From positions 12,837,976 through 12,901,975 of the forward strand of contig OX457047.1 in assembly GCA_949752735.1 (NCBI GenBank): a stretch of DNA of 64,000 bases, given 5' to 3'. Shown here piece after piece: positions 1-11,260 of this stretch (within the stretch, counting starts at the first letter, position 1; each line of letters begins with the position of its first letter). A program made the translations under genes and the position numbers. This DNA is from Lumbricus terrestris (lineage: Eukaryota; Annelida; Clitellata; Crassiclitellata; Lumbricidae). The notes beneath the pieces were generated by a model. It saw only the letters and a list, made by a program, of their open reading frames with translations. It did no database searches and had not been told where the DNA came from.

Positions 1-59
1 ACCGCCCAGTACGAGATATCTCGTACCGGATTCAGTCATTTAACATGGCGTGTAGGCGG

Positions 60-237
60 TGAACGTGTTAATGGCCAACAATTTATGCTGCACTTTGGTT
101 TATATGGTATTACATTTAAATATGATAAAGCATTCTCGTTAAAAATGATTTCCTCGTTAGGTTGTCCGCCCTAGGAATGATTCGGTCATGTAGTCTTGGC
201 CTCATGGAATAAGGCTGGGGCCTCAATGGTGGCAGCT
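60..237 (-). repeat. LINE-B 3'-end fragment
   Basis: This stretch matches the 3' end of the LINE-B retrotransposon at 9049-9216 almost base for base. Both contain the segments around CTGCACTTTGGTTTATATGG and TTCCTCGTTAGGTTGTCCGC and the same order of short indels. In the larger copy this sequence lies immediately downstream of the reverse transcriptase reading frame on the minus strand, so here only the 3' tail survives. No coding capacity remains. Positions 238-654 hold nothing I can assign. Confidence 0.75.
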
Positions 238-655
238 TTAGACATTAAGGCATTGTAGTGGGTACCATAAGCTCAGAGATAATGCTCTCAAGGTTAACGT
301 CACTCATCTGACAACGCTTCCCAGCTACAAGAGCATCAATGTTTGGTTTCATCTTATCAGATGCGACCAACCGAAATAGATTCCAAATGTTCACCTGTTC
401 TTCTTTGAAATTAATTAATCTTCCTTAATGAAAAAAGGCTGTTCACATGTGCAGCCTTGGTAGGTCTACTTGCAAACATTGTGATTATGCGAGTGGCAGC
501 CAATTGCAAAGTTGGCAATTTGCATTGTGGTAGAAGGGCATAGAATAATGGTGTCATAGGATATTCTATCCACCCTTAAAGGTATTGCGGGGGTGGAGAT
601 GGAGGGGTGGAACATACCGGGTATAGAGTATCCGGGCGGATAAACCATTCTATCC

Positions 656-1437
656 CAATAAGGCCAAAAAAAATAATGCTGTGTTTCCGGTAACAGAGCT
701 AAAAAAAATTGGGTAGGTAGGTCGAAAAATATTTTTATTTTGGTAAAATATTTTTATACAGTGACTATACGAAAAATTATACCGAAATACTCTTTTTTGC
801 ATATAGGTACACGTTGCAACAAAGTACGTGTTCTAAGCAAGTATAAACTGCCTATTTCCCTGTACCTAAAATTGCTCTAGAAAACAATTCTATTAATTTC
901 ATTTTGTTGACATCCTTTCTGGTAAGATAAAGTGGGAAGGGAATGGGAAGATGAGCGCGAACAAAACATCACTGCTAGGGGTCGTTCCAGACTAATCGAG
1001 CCAGTGACTAGTTACACCTAGAGGTTGCTAGATTTATTTTCCCTAGTCACCGTTAGAGGTGACTCAAGTGAGAATGATAAGGCTAGAGGTTTCTCAAGAC
1101 TGGCAACCAGGAAGTAGTTAGGCAGGCGTGAAACTCTAAGGCAATGTCAATGTCAATATAAAAATTTACGCAAAATTTTCCGAGTCGCTGCAATAAAAGC
1201 GAGTCGGTTGGGTTACCGGAAACACAACTTTTTTTGCCTAAGATCCAACTCTATACGGAAGGCAATGTCACCGTATTATGTCCAAAAAAATTTGGAGAAA
1301 AAAAATTTTAAAAAAAAAAAAAATTTCATACAAATTTTTTTAAATAAAATTTTTTTACAAAATTATTTGAGTCGCGGCAATAAAAGAGGGTCGGTCGGGT
1401 TACCGGAAACACAACATTATTTTTTTTGGCCTAATTT
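656..1437. repeat. Cluster of short inverted-repeat elements (GTTTCCGGTAACCC family)
   Basis: Three copies of one motif occur here: at about 656-705 as TAAGGCCAAAAAAAATAATG followed by TGTTTCCGGTAAC, and at about 1180-1245 and 1370-1437 as its reverse complement, GGTTACCGGAAACACAAC then a T run and GGCCTAA. A fourth copy lies at 8250-8330. The inner part is also shared (GAGTCGC.GCAATAAAAG, then GGTCGG). The outermost copies face each other and look like terminal repeats of a small non-autonomous DNA transposon with a second copy nested inside. An A-rich tract lies at 1295-1350. Confidence 0.6.
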
Positions 1438-1510
1438 AAAAATGCATGCAATTGAAAAATTGATGCTGTAAACAAAATTTAAAATGACTAATTGTTTTAA
1501 GTGTCCTAAG

Positions 1511-2913
1511 CAACGTTCCCTCTAATATTTTTCCTGTGTGCGCGGAGCTGACGGCTGCTTGAGCAACCCAAATTTCCGCGTGGGCACCATATTTTCAGAA
1601 ACATTAAATTTGTGTTTGAAAAATCTACAGGCCAAACTACACTAATTACACGTCTGTAATAATGTCCATTTTTAGATTAAAGATGATGTAGCCTATTGCG
1701 CAGAAATCACGTATATGGTTTTAATACTTATCGCAAATGAAAATATTAATGATACGATGAATAATTCCAAGCAAAGTCTGAACTAGACCTACCTGAGACT
1801 ATAATTATGATGGAGGATACATTCTTAATCTAGTCTAGTTCTTAATCTAGCATCAAAATAATGTTCAGCGCTAAAATTTCGCTGCCTCCGATCTTTCTGC
1901 GATGACCATAATTGTTGATAAAATGAATCCTGTCGATATTGACTGCCAGGCCAAGTCTCGTTGTTTGTGTTCTACTGACGCTGGAAGCTCCGTCTTTACG
2001 ATCTCGCTAAGACAATCAGTTTTAAAATTAGAAGAATACCTTTTTTTGAAAAAAGCTGTTTCATATACTCTCATTCGCTTTACGTTTCGACAAAGCATAC
2101 AAATTTCACTCACTAAGAAATAACCCTGTATTAAACCGACTTCCAAAGTGAAATCCAACTCTGGTATCTGTTTGCATGCCATTTGACAGACAGGTCTGCA
2201 ATATACGGCATCGTCCTAGGCCTAGGGTTTTCCACTCACCTATAGTGGATGACGGTTCTTTGGCTCCACCTGTCGGAACTAACTTATCAGCCGAAGCAGC
2301 CGCCTATGACGGCAAAGCAGCTGATAAGAATCGGCAAGCATTCCCTCTAAATTGGTCGGTGCCAAGCCGGTCTTCTGATTTCGGGTCAAAGCAGGAATCG
2401 CCAAGACGCCCAAGTTAATGACTGACACAGTTAAAGATGAGGTTGGAGCATCCCTTGTGATTAGTTATCTCTTAATAGATGTTCCTGTTTGTAACTCAAT
2501 GAGTGGTGCGCTCAACTCGCACTGGGCGTTAATTATTCTCTTCAAAGCCGTGACTAGATCGGCCCTCAGATTCAACCTAGGTGGGAGCGTACGTGCTTCC
2601 AGCTTGTGTCCAGTGACTCCAGTCATTACAAAGCTCGGGGGTGCGGTTATAGTCATTAGTTGGGGAATTCGTCCGGGGATAATTGACAGTTGAATGGCTA
2701 GATGGCAGCTTGGTAGTCGTCCGCGCACACAGATATTGACCACTCGGTGGGAAAATACGAGATCATAAATCAATGACTTACGTTAAGTTAAACAAATTTA
2801 ACAAAACGTTAGTTTATATGCACTTCCTACCAAAATATGTGCGCGGAAATTTGAAACTGCTGCGTGGGATTTTAAAATGAGGTGCGCGGCCGCACAGCTT
2901 AGAGGGAACGTTG
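1511..2913. mobile_element. Non-autonomous hAT-like DNA transposon (1.4 kb)
   Basis: The ends are a perfect 15-bp inverted repeat, CAACGTTCCCTCTAA at 1511 and its complement ending at 2913. Similarity continues inward (GTGCGCGG and AAATTTCCGCG blocks at both ends). The element is flanked by an 8-bp duplication with two mismatches, GTCCTAAG (1503-1510) and GTCTCAAG (2914-2921). Eight-base duplications and this type of end are typical of hAT elements. Small open frames inside, such as 1871-2182 (-) and 2418-2693 (+), show no transposase motif, so I treat it as non-autonomous. Confidence 0.75.
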
Positions 2914-2959
2914 GTCTCAAGCAATGCTCAGAGCAAGTCAACTTGAATTTAGTTAGATA

Positions 2960-3270
2960 CTCTGAGTGGCCTAGTTAGCTACACCGGTAAGCGAGAGCGG
3001 CATTCGTCTGTTGGTTGCAACGGACTGCGGTTCAAGCCCCAGGCTGGGAGTTGACATTCAGAGATTTAGATATCTCGGGCTAGCACGTGTGGGACGCAGG
3101 GGCGCAAGCTCCTGCGGAGCGACCTTGGGCAAGTTGCTTACCCATCATTGTCTGTGGGGAAGGCAACGGAAAACCACCTCACTCATCTCATCCCCAGGGG
3201 CGTAAAGTCAGTCAATGAACCTGCCTTCGGGCAGAGAACCATCATCATCACTCTGAGTGTTCTTAGGTGT
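2960..3270 (+). repeat. tRNA-derived SINE with LINE-C-type 3' tail
   Basis: The head resembles a tRNA gene: an A-box-like TGGCCTAGTTAG at 2967 and a B-box-like GGTTCAAGCCC at 3029. The 62-nt spacing would suit a tRNA with a long variable arm (Leu/Ser type). The body (3040-3210) is unassigned. The 3' part, GAACCTGCC, TTCG loop, GGCAGAGAACC, followed by an ATC run, is nearly identical to the 3' end of LINE-C (13890, 26698, 34160). A tRNA head joined to a LINE tail is the classic SINE plan, where the SINE uses the partner LINE's reverse transcriptase. Confidence 0.7.
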
Positions 3271-4020
3271 TCTAAGTACTCTAAAGCCAAAGCCATCAAA
3301 ATCATTGAATAGGAATGAACATACCTGTTAGTGTCATTGTTGAAAACCAAGCAAATGGAAGTTAATTTGCACAAATAAACACATGCAGAAGTGACTTTTT
3401 CAACTTCTCATCATCTGGAGAAATACGATTATTACGTCATTATGGGGATATTCTATTTCGTGACACCAGTATACAAACTTTGCTGTAGTCTACTTCTGCT
3501 TCAGTGTTGCATCACACTGAAGGTCCACTAACTCCATCTGCTGTTAGGGACTTAATGTCCACAGCAAAAAGGAGTAGAAAGCAGTTTAAACCTTGGTTCA
3601 AATCGTAAAAGAACTGCAAAAATCTTTTAAACTGATTTCTGTCTTTAAAAAATCAAAAACCAGGTTGCTGTTCGTGGGCTGCATTAATCTCGCGGGTCGC
3701 ATGCGGCCTGCATGCTTGAGACCACTGGTCTAACCAATTGGCTACCGTGTCCTAATACAGTGATGCTAGCTTGCGTTTTGTACTGGTTGTGACAGAGTCT
3801 TTGACTGTAATTCCATTTAACTTGAAGTTTAAAATTCAGAAATTCAAAATATCAACATTTCATTACATATACCTGCACTGGCACCCAGTCCGAAAACAGA
3901 AAAGAATCTCCAAACGTTCAGCATGGTGAATGTGGTTTATACAACATTAACTGTAGCCAACCACAGGTTAAAAAAATTAATTCTTATTCTTCATTTTTTT
4001 TACAAATGAACAAGGCCACC
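3271..4020. other. Unassigned AT-rich stretch with a possible hAT end
   Basis: I see no credible gene. A GC-rich block at about 3690-3731, CGGGTCGCATGCGGCCTGCA then GCTTGAGACCACTGGTC, resembles the end of a hAT transposon (complement begins CAGTGGTCTCAAGC), but I found no matching opposite end, so it is probably a remnant. Confidence 0.35.
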
Positions 4021-4103
4021 CAAGTCATACCTAAACCTAGAACCAAGTATGGTTCATACCTAAACCTAGAACAATACTTGGTTCTAGGTTTAGGTATGAC
4101 TTG
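4021..4103. repeat. Perfect 29-bp-arm palindrome (hairpin)
   Basis: Positions 4021-4049 and 4075-4103 are exact reverse complements over 29 bases, separated by a 25-base loop. The loop itself contains another partial copy of the arm (CATACCTAAACCTAGAA). This could be the core of a foldback element or a cruciform-forming site; no gene is associated. Confidence 0.9.
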
Positions 4104-4189
4104 ATACTTTCTCGGTAGACAACAAATTCCTCAGACGCATTGCTTGCACATGGTAGCCATGCAAAGTGATTCAAAGGCAAAACTTACTT

Positions 4190-4400
4190 ACTTACCTACA
4201 GGACTGAAAGTGGTTTGGAAAAGTTGCCGGGTCTGACTTTTTGCCGGAAAGCGCCGAAGGCGCGAAGCTGCGAGTGCCGAAGGCACGAAGCCCATACCGA
4301 CTAGGGGATCTGAGGGAGCGTCGTAAGCTCCCCCAGCGGGGTCTGGGGCGGAGCCCCACCGACCAATGCATTTTTAGCTGTGTTGACCTCAACTAGAGTC
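4190..4400. repeat. GC-rich dispersed-repeat-like block
   Basis: This compact GC-rich island in AT-rich DNA contains short internal repeats (GCCGAAGGC.CGAAGC twice near 4253 and 4276) and a strong hairpin, GGGGC-GGA-GCCCC, at about 4345-4357. The open frame across it (4192-4392, minus) is arginine/serine-rich and looks like by-product translation of the repeat. I cannot assign it to a known family. Confidence 0.4.
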
Positions 4401-4502
4401 CATTTTAGGCTCTTATTTGCCAGCTATTTTATGAACGACAAAGTCATGAAAACTTTTTTTAAAGTCGTTTTGCAGAGTAGCAGATTACCAGGATAACAAA
4501 GT

Positions 4503-4588
4503 CAAAGTTTTGTTGTGAAAGAAATGGGTTTCGTCTTTACCATGTCAAAGTTTTATTGTAAAAGAAATGGGTTTCGTCTTTACCATAT
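4503..4588. repeat. Two-copy tandem repeat, 43-bp unit
   Basis: The 43-base unit beginning GTCAAAGTTTTGTTGTGAAA and ending GTCTTTACCAT occurs twice head to tail with two differences. No coding potential is visible. Confidence 0.85.
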
Positions 4589-4794
4589 TCAAAAAAGTTA
4601 AACGTTTAGGCCTATAACAAGTTTATAAGTTTACTGAAATATGGGAAAACTCTTTATGGGTTTTATCAGCTCGACCCACCCAAAATGTGTAATTTGCATT
4701 CCTAATTTTTTTAAACTATTTCTATGAAGGCTTTAGCCTTTACATTGTGTATTTTGCAACCATTTCTTAGTGCTGAGCCACTATAGCACTAGCA

Positions 4795-4951
4795 TCAAGT
4801 CACTCCACCATGGTTGAAAATCCTGGAGCGAATCCACGTCAAAGTTCTCTCCTTAACTTACAACTCCGTATAGTGCTCCCAGCAGAGTTATCTTCGCGAA
4901 CTGTTCACCATCCAGCCAACCCGTTCTACGTACTCGATCATCCGGCTGTCT

Positions 4952-5006
<55 letters not shown>

Positions 5007-5430
5007 GACCGCCCACTCCAACTTCCAAGTCATCTCAAGTTTTTCAACCGAGTCATATCCAGCACAGCACCACGCCTTTGGAATGATCTGCCGCCTGAAT
5101 TCCGATCTTTTTCAGTTCCTCCACAATCATTACTAATCACACACCATCACCTTCCTCAGGCTCCTCTATCCATCACATCTCGAGCTATTCATTCGAAAAT
5201 GAAGTCACACCTTTTCAAAAATTCTTACTATGTCTCATCTTATCCTCCCCCTTCAAATTCCCGGCCCAGACGACACTCGCCTTAATAGCTGTCCCGCCCC
5301 CTCTGATCCTTTGGTAACTCCACACGGACCCTCTTCGGACTACTCTTACGGACAACCCTTTTGACTCAACGCAGCGCTCGTGAAGAAGCTGGTGCCCCGC
5401 GATTGGTAAAATTTCCTAACTGTCATGGTA
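4795..5430 (+). pseudogene. LINE-A C-terminal fragment and 3' UTR
   Basis: Broken reading frames across this stretch match the C-terminal region of the LINE-A protein also found at 17881-18331 on the other strand. Shared blocks include VLSLTYN, LRELFTIQP and the TRSTRSS run. A (TC)n microsatellite (about 4953-4998) interrupts the frame. Downstream 3' UTR sequence (GCGCTCGTGAAGAAGCTGG and GCCCCGCGA) also recurs, inverted, at 5840, 15990 and 17760. The domain is the region beyond the reverse transcriptase of L2/CR1-like elements. 5'-truncated and not functional. Confidence 0.7.
4953..4998. repeat. (TC)n microsatellite
   Basis: A run of TC dinucleotides with one TG interruption lies inside the LINE-A fragment and disrupts its frame. 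Confidence 0.95.
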
Positions 5431-5734
5431 TTATTTCAGGCTGTCATCTCAGCAAAATCTCTTATAGATCTAATTTCATTGATGAATGACTTGCTTTAGG
5501 AGTTCAACAAATATCCCCTCCATGGGCGCCCGCAGAAATTTTTGCAGGGGGCAACATTTTTACGAATTTTTTAGTAGCAAGAGTTTGAAAATGCAATGCT
5601 GGAAATTAACAATACGGGTATTTTTTAAAGAGGTTTCTTATGCAAATTTATCAGTTTCATTTTGTGTATAATTTTTATATGAACATGCAGTTTCCTTAGA
5701 AATTTGTTAACAATCAAGCAGCAGATGTTAAAAA

Positions 5735-5800
5735 GTAGTTTCCTAAAGGTGCGCTATATAAGTCCATAGAATGAACGAATGAATAAATGAACGAAAAATA
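5735..5800 (+). repeat. LINE 3' end with (GAAT)n-type tail
   Basis: The sequence GTGCGCTATATAAGTCCATA followed by a degenerate GAATGAAC/AATAAATGA run resembles the 3' ends of the L2-like LINEs in this window (compare 33250 and 61290). Only the tail is present. Confidence 0.5.
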
Positions 5801-5834
5801 GGTGTCAGTTTTCATGGGGCAAGTGCCCCTCTAG

Positions 5835-6030
5835 CTGCTTCTAAAGCGCCACTCGAAAGCCAATCGCAGGGCGCCAGCTTTTTCACATGTGCTGCATCGA
5901 GTCAGAAGCTTATTCCAACGAGTAGTCAGAAAGAGGTCCGAGTCTGGTAGCCAGAGGGCCATGGTAGCTGTTAATGTGGGTGTCATTTAGGAAGGTGGAG
6001 GATAAGATGAGTGGGTATCAATTCTTTTGA
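5835..6030 (-). repeat. LINE-A 3'-UTR fragment
   Basis: This stretch matches the LINE-A 3' UTR at 15985-16310 and 17755-17960: AAAGCG.CACT.GAAAGC, the GGCGCCAGCTT block, then GGTGGGTGTC and GGTGGAGGAT. Orientation is antisense to the window. No coding part is left. Confidence 0.6.
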
Positions 6031-7060
6031 ACAGATCTCTTTGTCAGTTTTGGGTACAAATCCTGAGGCATGATAACCATAGCCAAGTTTATCTACAGTT
6101 TGACCACCCTGGATTCTGTACTGGCAGCTTGGAAAATGGACAAAATGGAGCCTGGCTCATAGCAGACTCGGTTTATATAATTACAATGCTGGTGAATAAG
6201 CAGATCTCCCTGATGTAATTTCAGTATACATTGAGAAATTTTTTAATTTTTGCATTAGTATTTAATTTTTTGCAGTTGTGATTATTTGCAATACAGCTTG
6301 ATTCCACTAAAGTAGGCCATAATCGATAGGCCTGCTGTTTGCATGGATGCATGCAGGAGGGTTGAAAGATAATGGTCATTGTTACAGTTTTAAGAAAGAG
6401 CTTGAAGCCTTGAACAAGCAAGGCAGAAAGTTATAAGAGCATGTTTATGTCTATAGAGATCTCTAAATGTAAATTTCTGACTTTCACTGTCTGTATCATT
6501 CGTATCATTGGTGCATTAATGCAAAGAAATTGATTAAAAACCCAAAAGTAGTAGTTAAAAACATAGGTTTCAATTTTCCAGGGGGCAAGTGCCCCCCCTT
6601 GCCCCTATGTGCGGGCACCCATGATCCCCTCCCAATGATGAATTTTCACATCGCAGTAGTTGCATTTCAGGCTGTCATTTTAACGAAACGGCTCATCATT
6701 TCAGTGCTGAAAGTCGCGGTTTATGACTTCAAAAGTGAACTCTTGTATTTTTAAAATGTTTTTACATAATTATTCACACTGCAGTGGCATCATTTTAAGC
6801 TGTCATCTCAACAAATTTCGCATAATTATTTCATTGCTGAACAAGAAATTAATGGCTTAAGTATTCAATGAATGTCTCCACCACCGTCACCACGTCGTAT
6901 ACGCCTATAAATTTTTGAATTTCCACACAGCAGAGGTAGAATTTTTTGCTGTCGTCATAACAAAATTATTGATAAACAGTGGATAACACTCTAGAAATTT
7001 ATAATAGAGTCTAATGATATTTCTGAAATATTGGGGATATCAGCATCTCCATCCCCAACC

Positions 7061-8002
7061 GCAAATTTCGGGATCCGCCCTCTGGCCCCCTAAGTCTCCG
7101 CCTATGAATGCTGCTGCTAATTTAGCACCCTATTTCCTAATGTAGTAACTGTTGTACAGGACTAGTAGACTACTGGCGTAGCCCCTCCCAGGAAGCCGGC
7201 GGGCCGCACAGTAAGGTTATGGTGCACATAACCTCATTACGGGTCGGCGACATGTTTAACATACATGTATCTGTGGTGTATTCATTGGCATAAGCATCTA
7301 TACGCTAGTCATTTGCCGAATTTTTTTTAAAATCCTACCGTTTAAACCTAGTTTTTGGCGAATGACGACCTTTTTTTAGTCATTCGCAACTGATTTTTGG
7401 TAAACAAGAAACCCGGCTGAGACCCGGCAACAGCAGGTCTCGAAAATCGATGCCGAGTCGCAGACCCGGCTCACTTTCAGCCCTGCTTACCTAAAAGAAA
7501 AAGATTCACCCAAATGCTGTAAAACTGTGTATTGGTATAAAGCCTGCAAAGGTTTCTTGCGCATTGGCACTGGAAGCGATAAATGTTTTGAGAATACCAT
7601 ATATATATATATATAATATATATATATTCAACCATAAGTCGAGAAATTTAAGTCTATTTCAAAACCACAAAAAGGCCTTCGACTTATACTCGTCGGACCG
7701 AATATTTAACATTATGAAAATGGACATACAACTTAAACCCTCGGTTGATTTTTAGTTGTCTTTGTGCTACATCGTTTTCCAAGGAAAATTACATTTCAAC
7801 GAATTACTGATTAAATACAGACCAAAACGAATTTTTTTTCTTAAAACAATGTTATAATACACTTTTACGATAATCATTTCATGCAACGAAAGTGATCTAA
7901 TTTATTATCGCTTTTTAGGTCTTTTTGTTGAGTCCACATCCAAAGGAACTCAAATATCAAAGCTTTGCATGGTGTTCGAATCGAAGAGTAAGGACGCATA
8001 TA
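7061..8002. other. Unassigned stretch with an (AT)n tract
   Basis: No gene is supported. A GC-rich patch at 7170-7245 (CTACTGGCGTAGCCCC) looks like the edge of a repeat, and a TA-dinucleotide tract lies at about 7602-7630. Confidence 0.4.
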
Positions 8003-8010
8003 AGTATGAT

Positions 8011-8188
8011 CAGGGCTTAAAGTGTGGCTGGACGGTCATGGACGGCGTCCATGCACTTATTTTAAAATCTTAACGCCATCCTGCCACTTATTGGCCAGCA
8101 CAGACTGGAAAGGTAAGGAGCGTCCAGGCACTTCTTTTGGAAAAGTAAGGGGCGTCCAGGCACTTATTTTCCCACACTTTAAGCACTG
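8011..8188. mobile_element. 178-bp hAT-like MITE
   Basis: The ends are inverted: CAGGGCTTAAAGTGTGG at 8011 and CCACACTTTAAGCACTG ending at 8188 (one mismatch in 17). The element is flanked by a perfect 8-bp duplication, AGTATGAT, at 8003-8010 and 8189-8196. Two internal direct repeats of GCGTCCAGGCACTT lie at about 8120 and 8150. It is too short to code and is a clean, fairly young non-autonomous copy. Confidence 0.92.
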
Positions 8189-8248
8189 AGTATGATACAA
8201 TCTTTGTCTATTATTTTAACAACAGCGTGGCCCATCTTTCACGTATTA

Positions 8249-8340
8249 GGCTAAAAAAAATAATGTGCTTCCGGTAATCCGACCGACCCACTTTATTTGC
8301 TGCGACTCAAATAATTTTGTGAAAAGTTTTTACTTGTATT
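8249..8340. repeat. GTTTCCGGTAACCC-family repeat copy
   Basis: TTAGGCTAAAAAAAATAATG, GCTTCCGGTAATCCGACCGA and GCTGCGACTCAAATAATTTT match, in order, the copies at 656-1437. It is one end of the same small inverted-repeat family. The following 8341-9044 holds nothing I can assign. Confidence 0.6.
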
Positions 8341-9044
8341 AACATAATATAGTGACAATGCCTTCAGTGTGCAAAGTTATGAATTGGGACGTTAAAATTA
8401 TAGCATTCACTAAAGCAGATGACATGTAAACAACCATCTTTCAAGGTATATAAGGGTCCGTTAATAAGAGCATTCAATAGTTCCAGGGTCAGTTTGACAA
8501 GGTCTTAAGCCAAGGTTTGTCCAGCCAAGGTCTTCTCTTTGTAAACAATGGGTGGCTACAGAGAACCGCCCGCCAATCAGCAATGCTTCAAGTTTACATG
8601 ACACCGCTGACCACTGCTACATATAGCTAGGCCAAGATCAATCCACACAAAGAACCACCTTGTAGCTAGGCTGTCTAAACTAGGTGAGGAATTGTCCACT
8701 CACCTGTCTGGGTACCTCTATCATTGAATGGTCTCATCACAATTGAATAGTATTGACTGTTCAACAATTTTACCAAAATGTATCGTAATTGGACGGCAAG
8801 GAAGAGAAAATGCGGGAGACCGAGAAAGACAAAGAGATTCAAGATCTGGAATGACGTGGGAGGATAAGATAAGAATATTCTTTAATATACCAATTGCTAT
8901 CCGCATTTTAGTGTACAGACATGGTATAATAAGCAAACGTACATCATTTCTATATCCATTCAATGTCAAAATGTTTTCAAATAGCACAAAATCCTAATTC
9001 CACAATCCAATATAAATTTTTTAAATAAAAACTCATGTTCTTTT

Positions 9045-11260
9045 AATGATCAACAATTTATTCTGCACTTTGGTTTATATGGTAGGTCCTATGACATTTA
9101 AATAAGATAAAGCATTCTTGTTAAAAATGATTTCCTCGTTAGGTTGTCCGCCCTAGGGATGATTCGGTTATGTAGTCTTGACCTCATGGAATAAGACTGG
9201 GCCTCAATGGTGGGAGGAGTGGGTGTAACACATGTCCTTGATTAAATAGGAGGGCAGCGAATAGCCTCCTGTCCACCGTTCTACATAGCTCCTCGAAGGT
9301 AGGATTGTCCTCAGGAAGATAGTGAATTCGGGTCAAACGGTCCAATATGGCCTGCAGTCTGCCGCGTTCCTGCCGCCCCACAAATCCCCACCATGCCGAG
9401 GCCGCGTATAACATGCAGGCCAATGTGGCCATCCTAACAACGTCGTGCAGGCTTGGTCTCTTGAGGTCGTTTGCAGTCATGATTCGCAGGGCGTAAAGCG
9501 ACTGTCTTGCCTGGATGCATATTCTCATGATATGGGCTTCAAATCCTAGGTTTTCAGTCATGACTACCCCTAAAATCGTCATACTCTGGACCCAAATAAG
9601 ACTCGGAACCTCTGCCGAAGCGAACTCTAGCATTTCTTGTCCCGGACAGTGAACAATCATCTCCTGAGTATTTCTTTGATTGAGGATCAAGTTGCAGCAT
9701 TTGGCCCACTCCGTTACATGATCTAGTTCTTCCCTAATCGTGTCACTGTTGATGGCTGGTACCAACAGGTAAGTATCGTCAGCGTATATGGCCATGCGGT
9801 TTTCGGGGGCATACTTTTTTTAGTTTCAAAATGGCCGTTAGAAAGTTCAAAGGACCCAGACCAGATCCTTGAACATTGAAGTCAGCTGTATCCGAAACCA
9901 ATCCATTGTATTTTGTGAAGTGTCTGCGGTTCGTGAGGAAGGTCACAATCCAGTTGTGTACACAGTCCGGAATGGGCAGCTCGGCCAATTGCTCCGCAAG
10001 ATACGCACGTCTGACCATATCAAAAGCTTTAGAGATCTCGAGAGCTATCAAGTGAACGTAAAGGTTGTCTTTGAGAAGCTCCAGTAGACCCTCAGTCAGC
10101 GATATAAGGGCTGCGGTGGTAGATCCGGTTGGACGGAAAGCATACTGATCTGAAAATTGCTGGTTTGAAGCAAGGATCCGTCAGAGAAGGATAAAAGAAA
10201 TGGCGCGCTATGATCTTCTCCAAGAGTCGGCATAGAATGGACGTGTCCCTCGCTTAGCTCGGTCGAAGGTTTTGCTATTAGCTCCGATGATAATTCGGTT
10301 TATCCTCTCAGATAAAGATGACGCAGCATCCGTTCGGTTTTTCTACAGCAGCTTGTTCCTCAACAGGTGTTTGACAATCGAAGTCATGAAGGGCGGGTCT
10401 CTCTCTTTAACTGTGATACTCCGGACTGGAAAGTAGAGGTCAGTGGACGCATTGATGTAATCGTAGAAGGCCTCGAAGGCCTTTTCTGGAGATGAGCTCT
10501 TTGTGATGAATGACCAATCTTGCGCCATCAGATGGGACTGTAAAGATGCATTCTGATTTGGCGTCCGAGGACGATAGAACTTCTCCTGCCGTCCATCAAC
10601 CTGCGCTCCAGATCCAACGGTCTCAGAGTTTGGTGGAATCGCCAGAATTGCCAAATGCCTCGTTTTTAAAGTTGACTTCACTCCAGTACATGTTTTATAC
10701 AGATGCTGGACTAAAGCGTATATTCGGTCAAGAGAATGGCCCTCATGCGATGGTCCATCAAACTCAATGGGTAGTCCCATTTCTAGGAACCTCGAAGATG
10801 GAAGCTGATTGAAGTGCCCAGCAATAATAATTGTCATATCCTCCGGTTTTGCATAGATCTCCTCAATCGTGGAGTCTATACTGTCAATGAGGAAGTCAGT
10901 GCAGTATATTGGTTTTGGGGGATGGTAAACAGCACCGACATAGTAAGGCCGCAAACCCTTTTCAACCCTGAGCCATAAGAGTTCAAGATCATTCTCATAG
11001 ATGGTTGTGGGTCGGAAGATTGAGGGGAGTAGATGATCCCTGCAATAAATTGCTACTCCACCCCCCACGCCTATCCTGCTGGTCCCGTCGAAAGAGGCAG
11101 TAGCCAGGCACAGCCATTGAAGAGTCAGTGTGCTTTTCCTTTAACCAACTCTCCACAACTATGGCGACATCAGGATTGTAGGCTATTATGTCTGCAGCAA
11201 AGCTGAGAGGACTGCGGAGGACAGAGTGGTGTGGAGGAGCTGTGTCGCCCGATGCACTGC
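9045..11260 (-). pseudogene. LINE-B non-LTR retrotransposon, 5'-truncated (endonuclease + reverse transcriptase)
   Basis: Read on the minus strand, this is an AP-like endonuclease followed by a reverse transcriptase. From about 11230 down come endonuclease blocks (AYNPDVAIVVESWL, GGGVAIYCRDHL, then AGHFNQLPSSR where GDFN is expected, and SLDRIY). After 10343 the RT domain has ALEISKAFDMV (motif A), VQGSGLGPLNF (motif B) and YADDTYLLV (motif C), at about 9760-10051. The 3' UTR ends near 9049 and matches 60-237. The domain order suits the Jockey/CR1/L2 group. It lies in at least three frames with stops and lacks its N-terminus, so it is dead. I cannot fix the clade. Confidence 0.8.

Larger units (their letters stand above)
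5521..6623. mobile_element. Non-autonomous hAT-like element, 1103 bp
   Basis: The ends are inverted, CATGGGCGCCCGCA at 5521 and TGCGGGCACCCATG ending at 6623 (one mismatch). They are flanked by a perfect 8-bp target duplication, ATCCCCTC, at 5513-5520 and 6624-6631. That length points to hAT-type integration. A second internal GGGGCAAGTGCCCC motif occurs at about 5817 and 6581. The element contains no transposase and has picked up LINE fragments (5735-5800, 5835-6030). Confidence 0.85.
5424..7060. repeat. Degenerate tandem repeats (about 130-bp unit) split by a hAT-like MITE
   Basis: A diverged unit containing TTTCAGGCTGTCAT, then AACAAA, then ATTTCATTGCTGAA occurs at about 5424, 6657, 6785 and 6925. 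The first unit is separated from the rest by the element at 5521-6623. The series ends near 7060. No gene is seen in the units. Confidence 0.5.

Noticed and set aside
2967..3040. Functional tRNA gene
   Set aside because: A and B boxes are present but no cloverleaf closes around them and the sequence continues into a LINE-type tail, so it is a SINE head.
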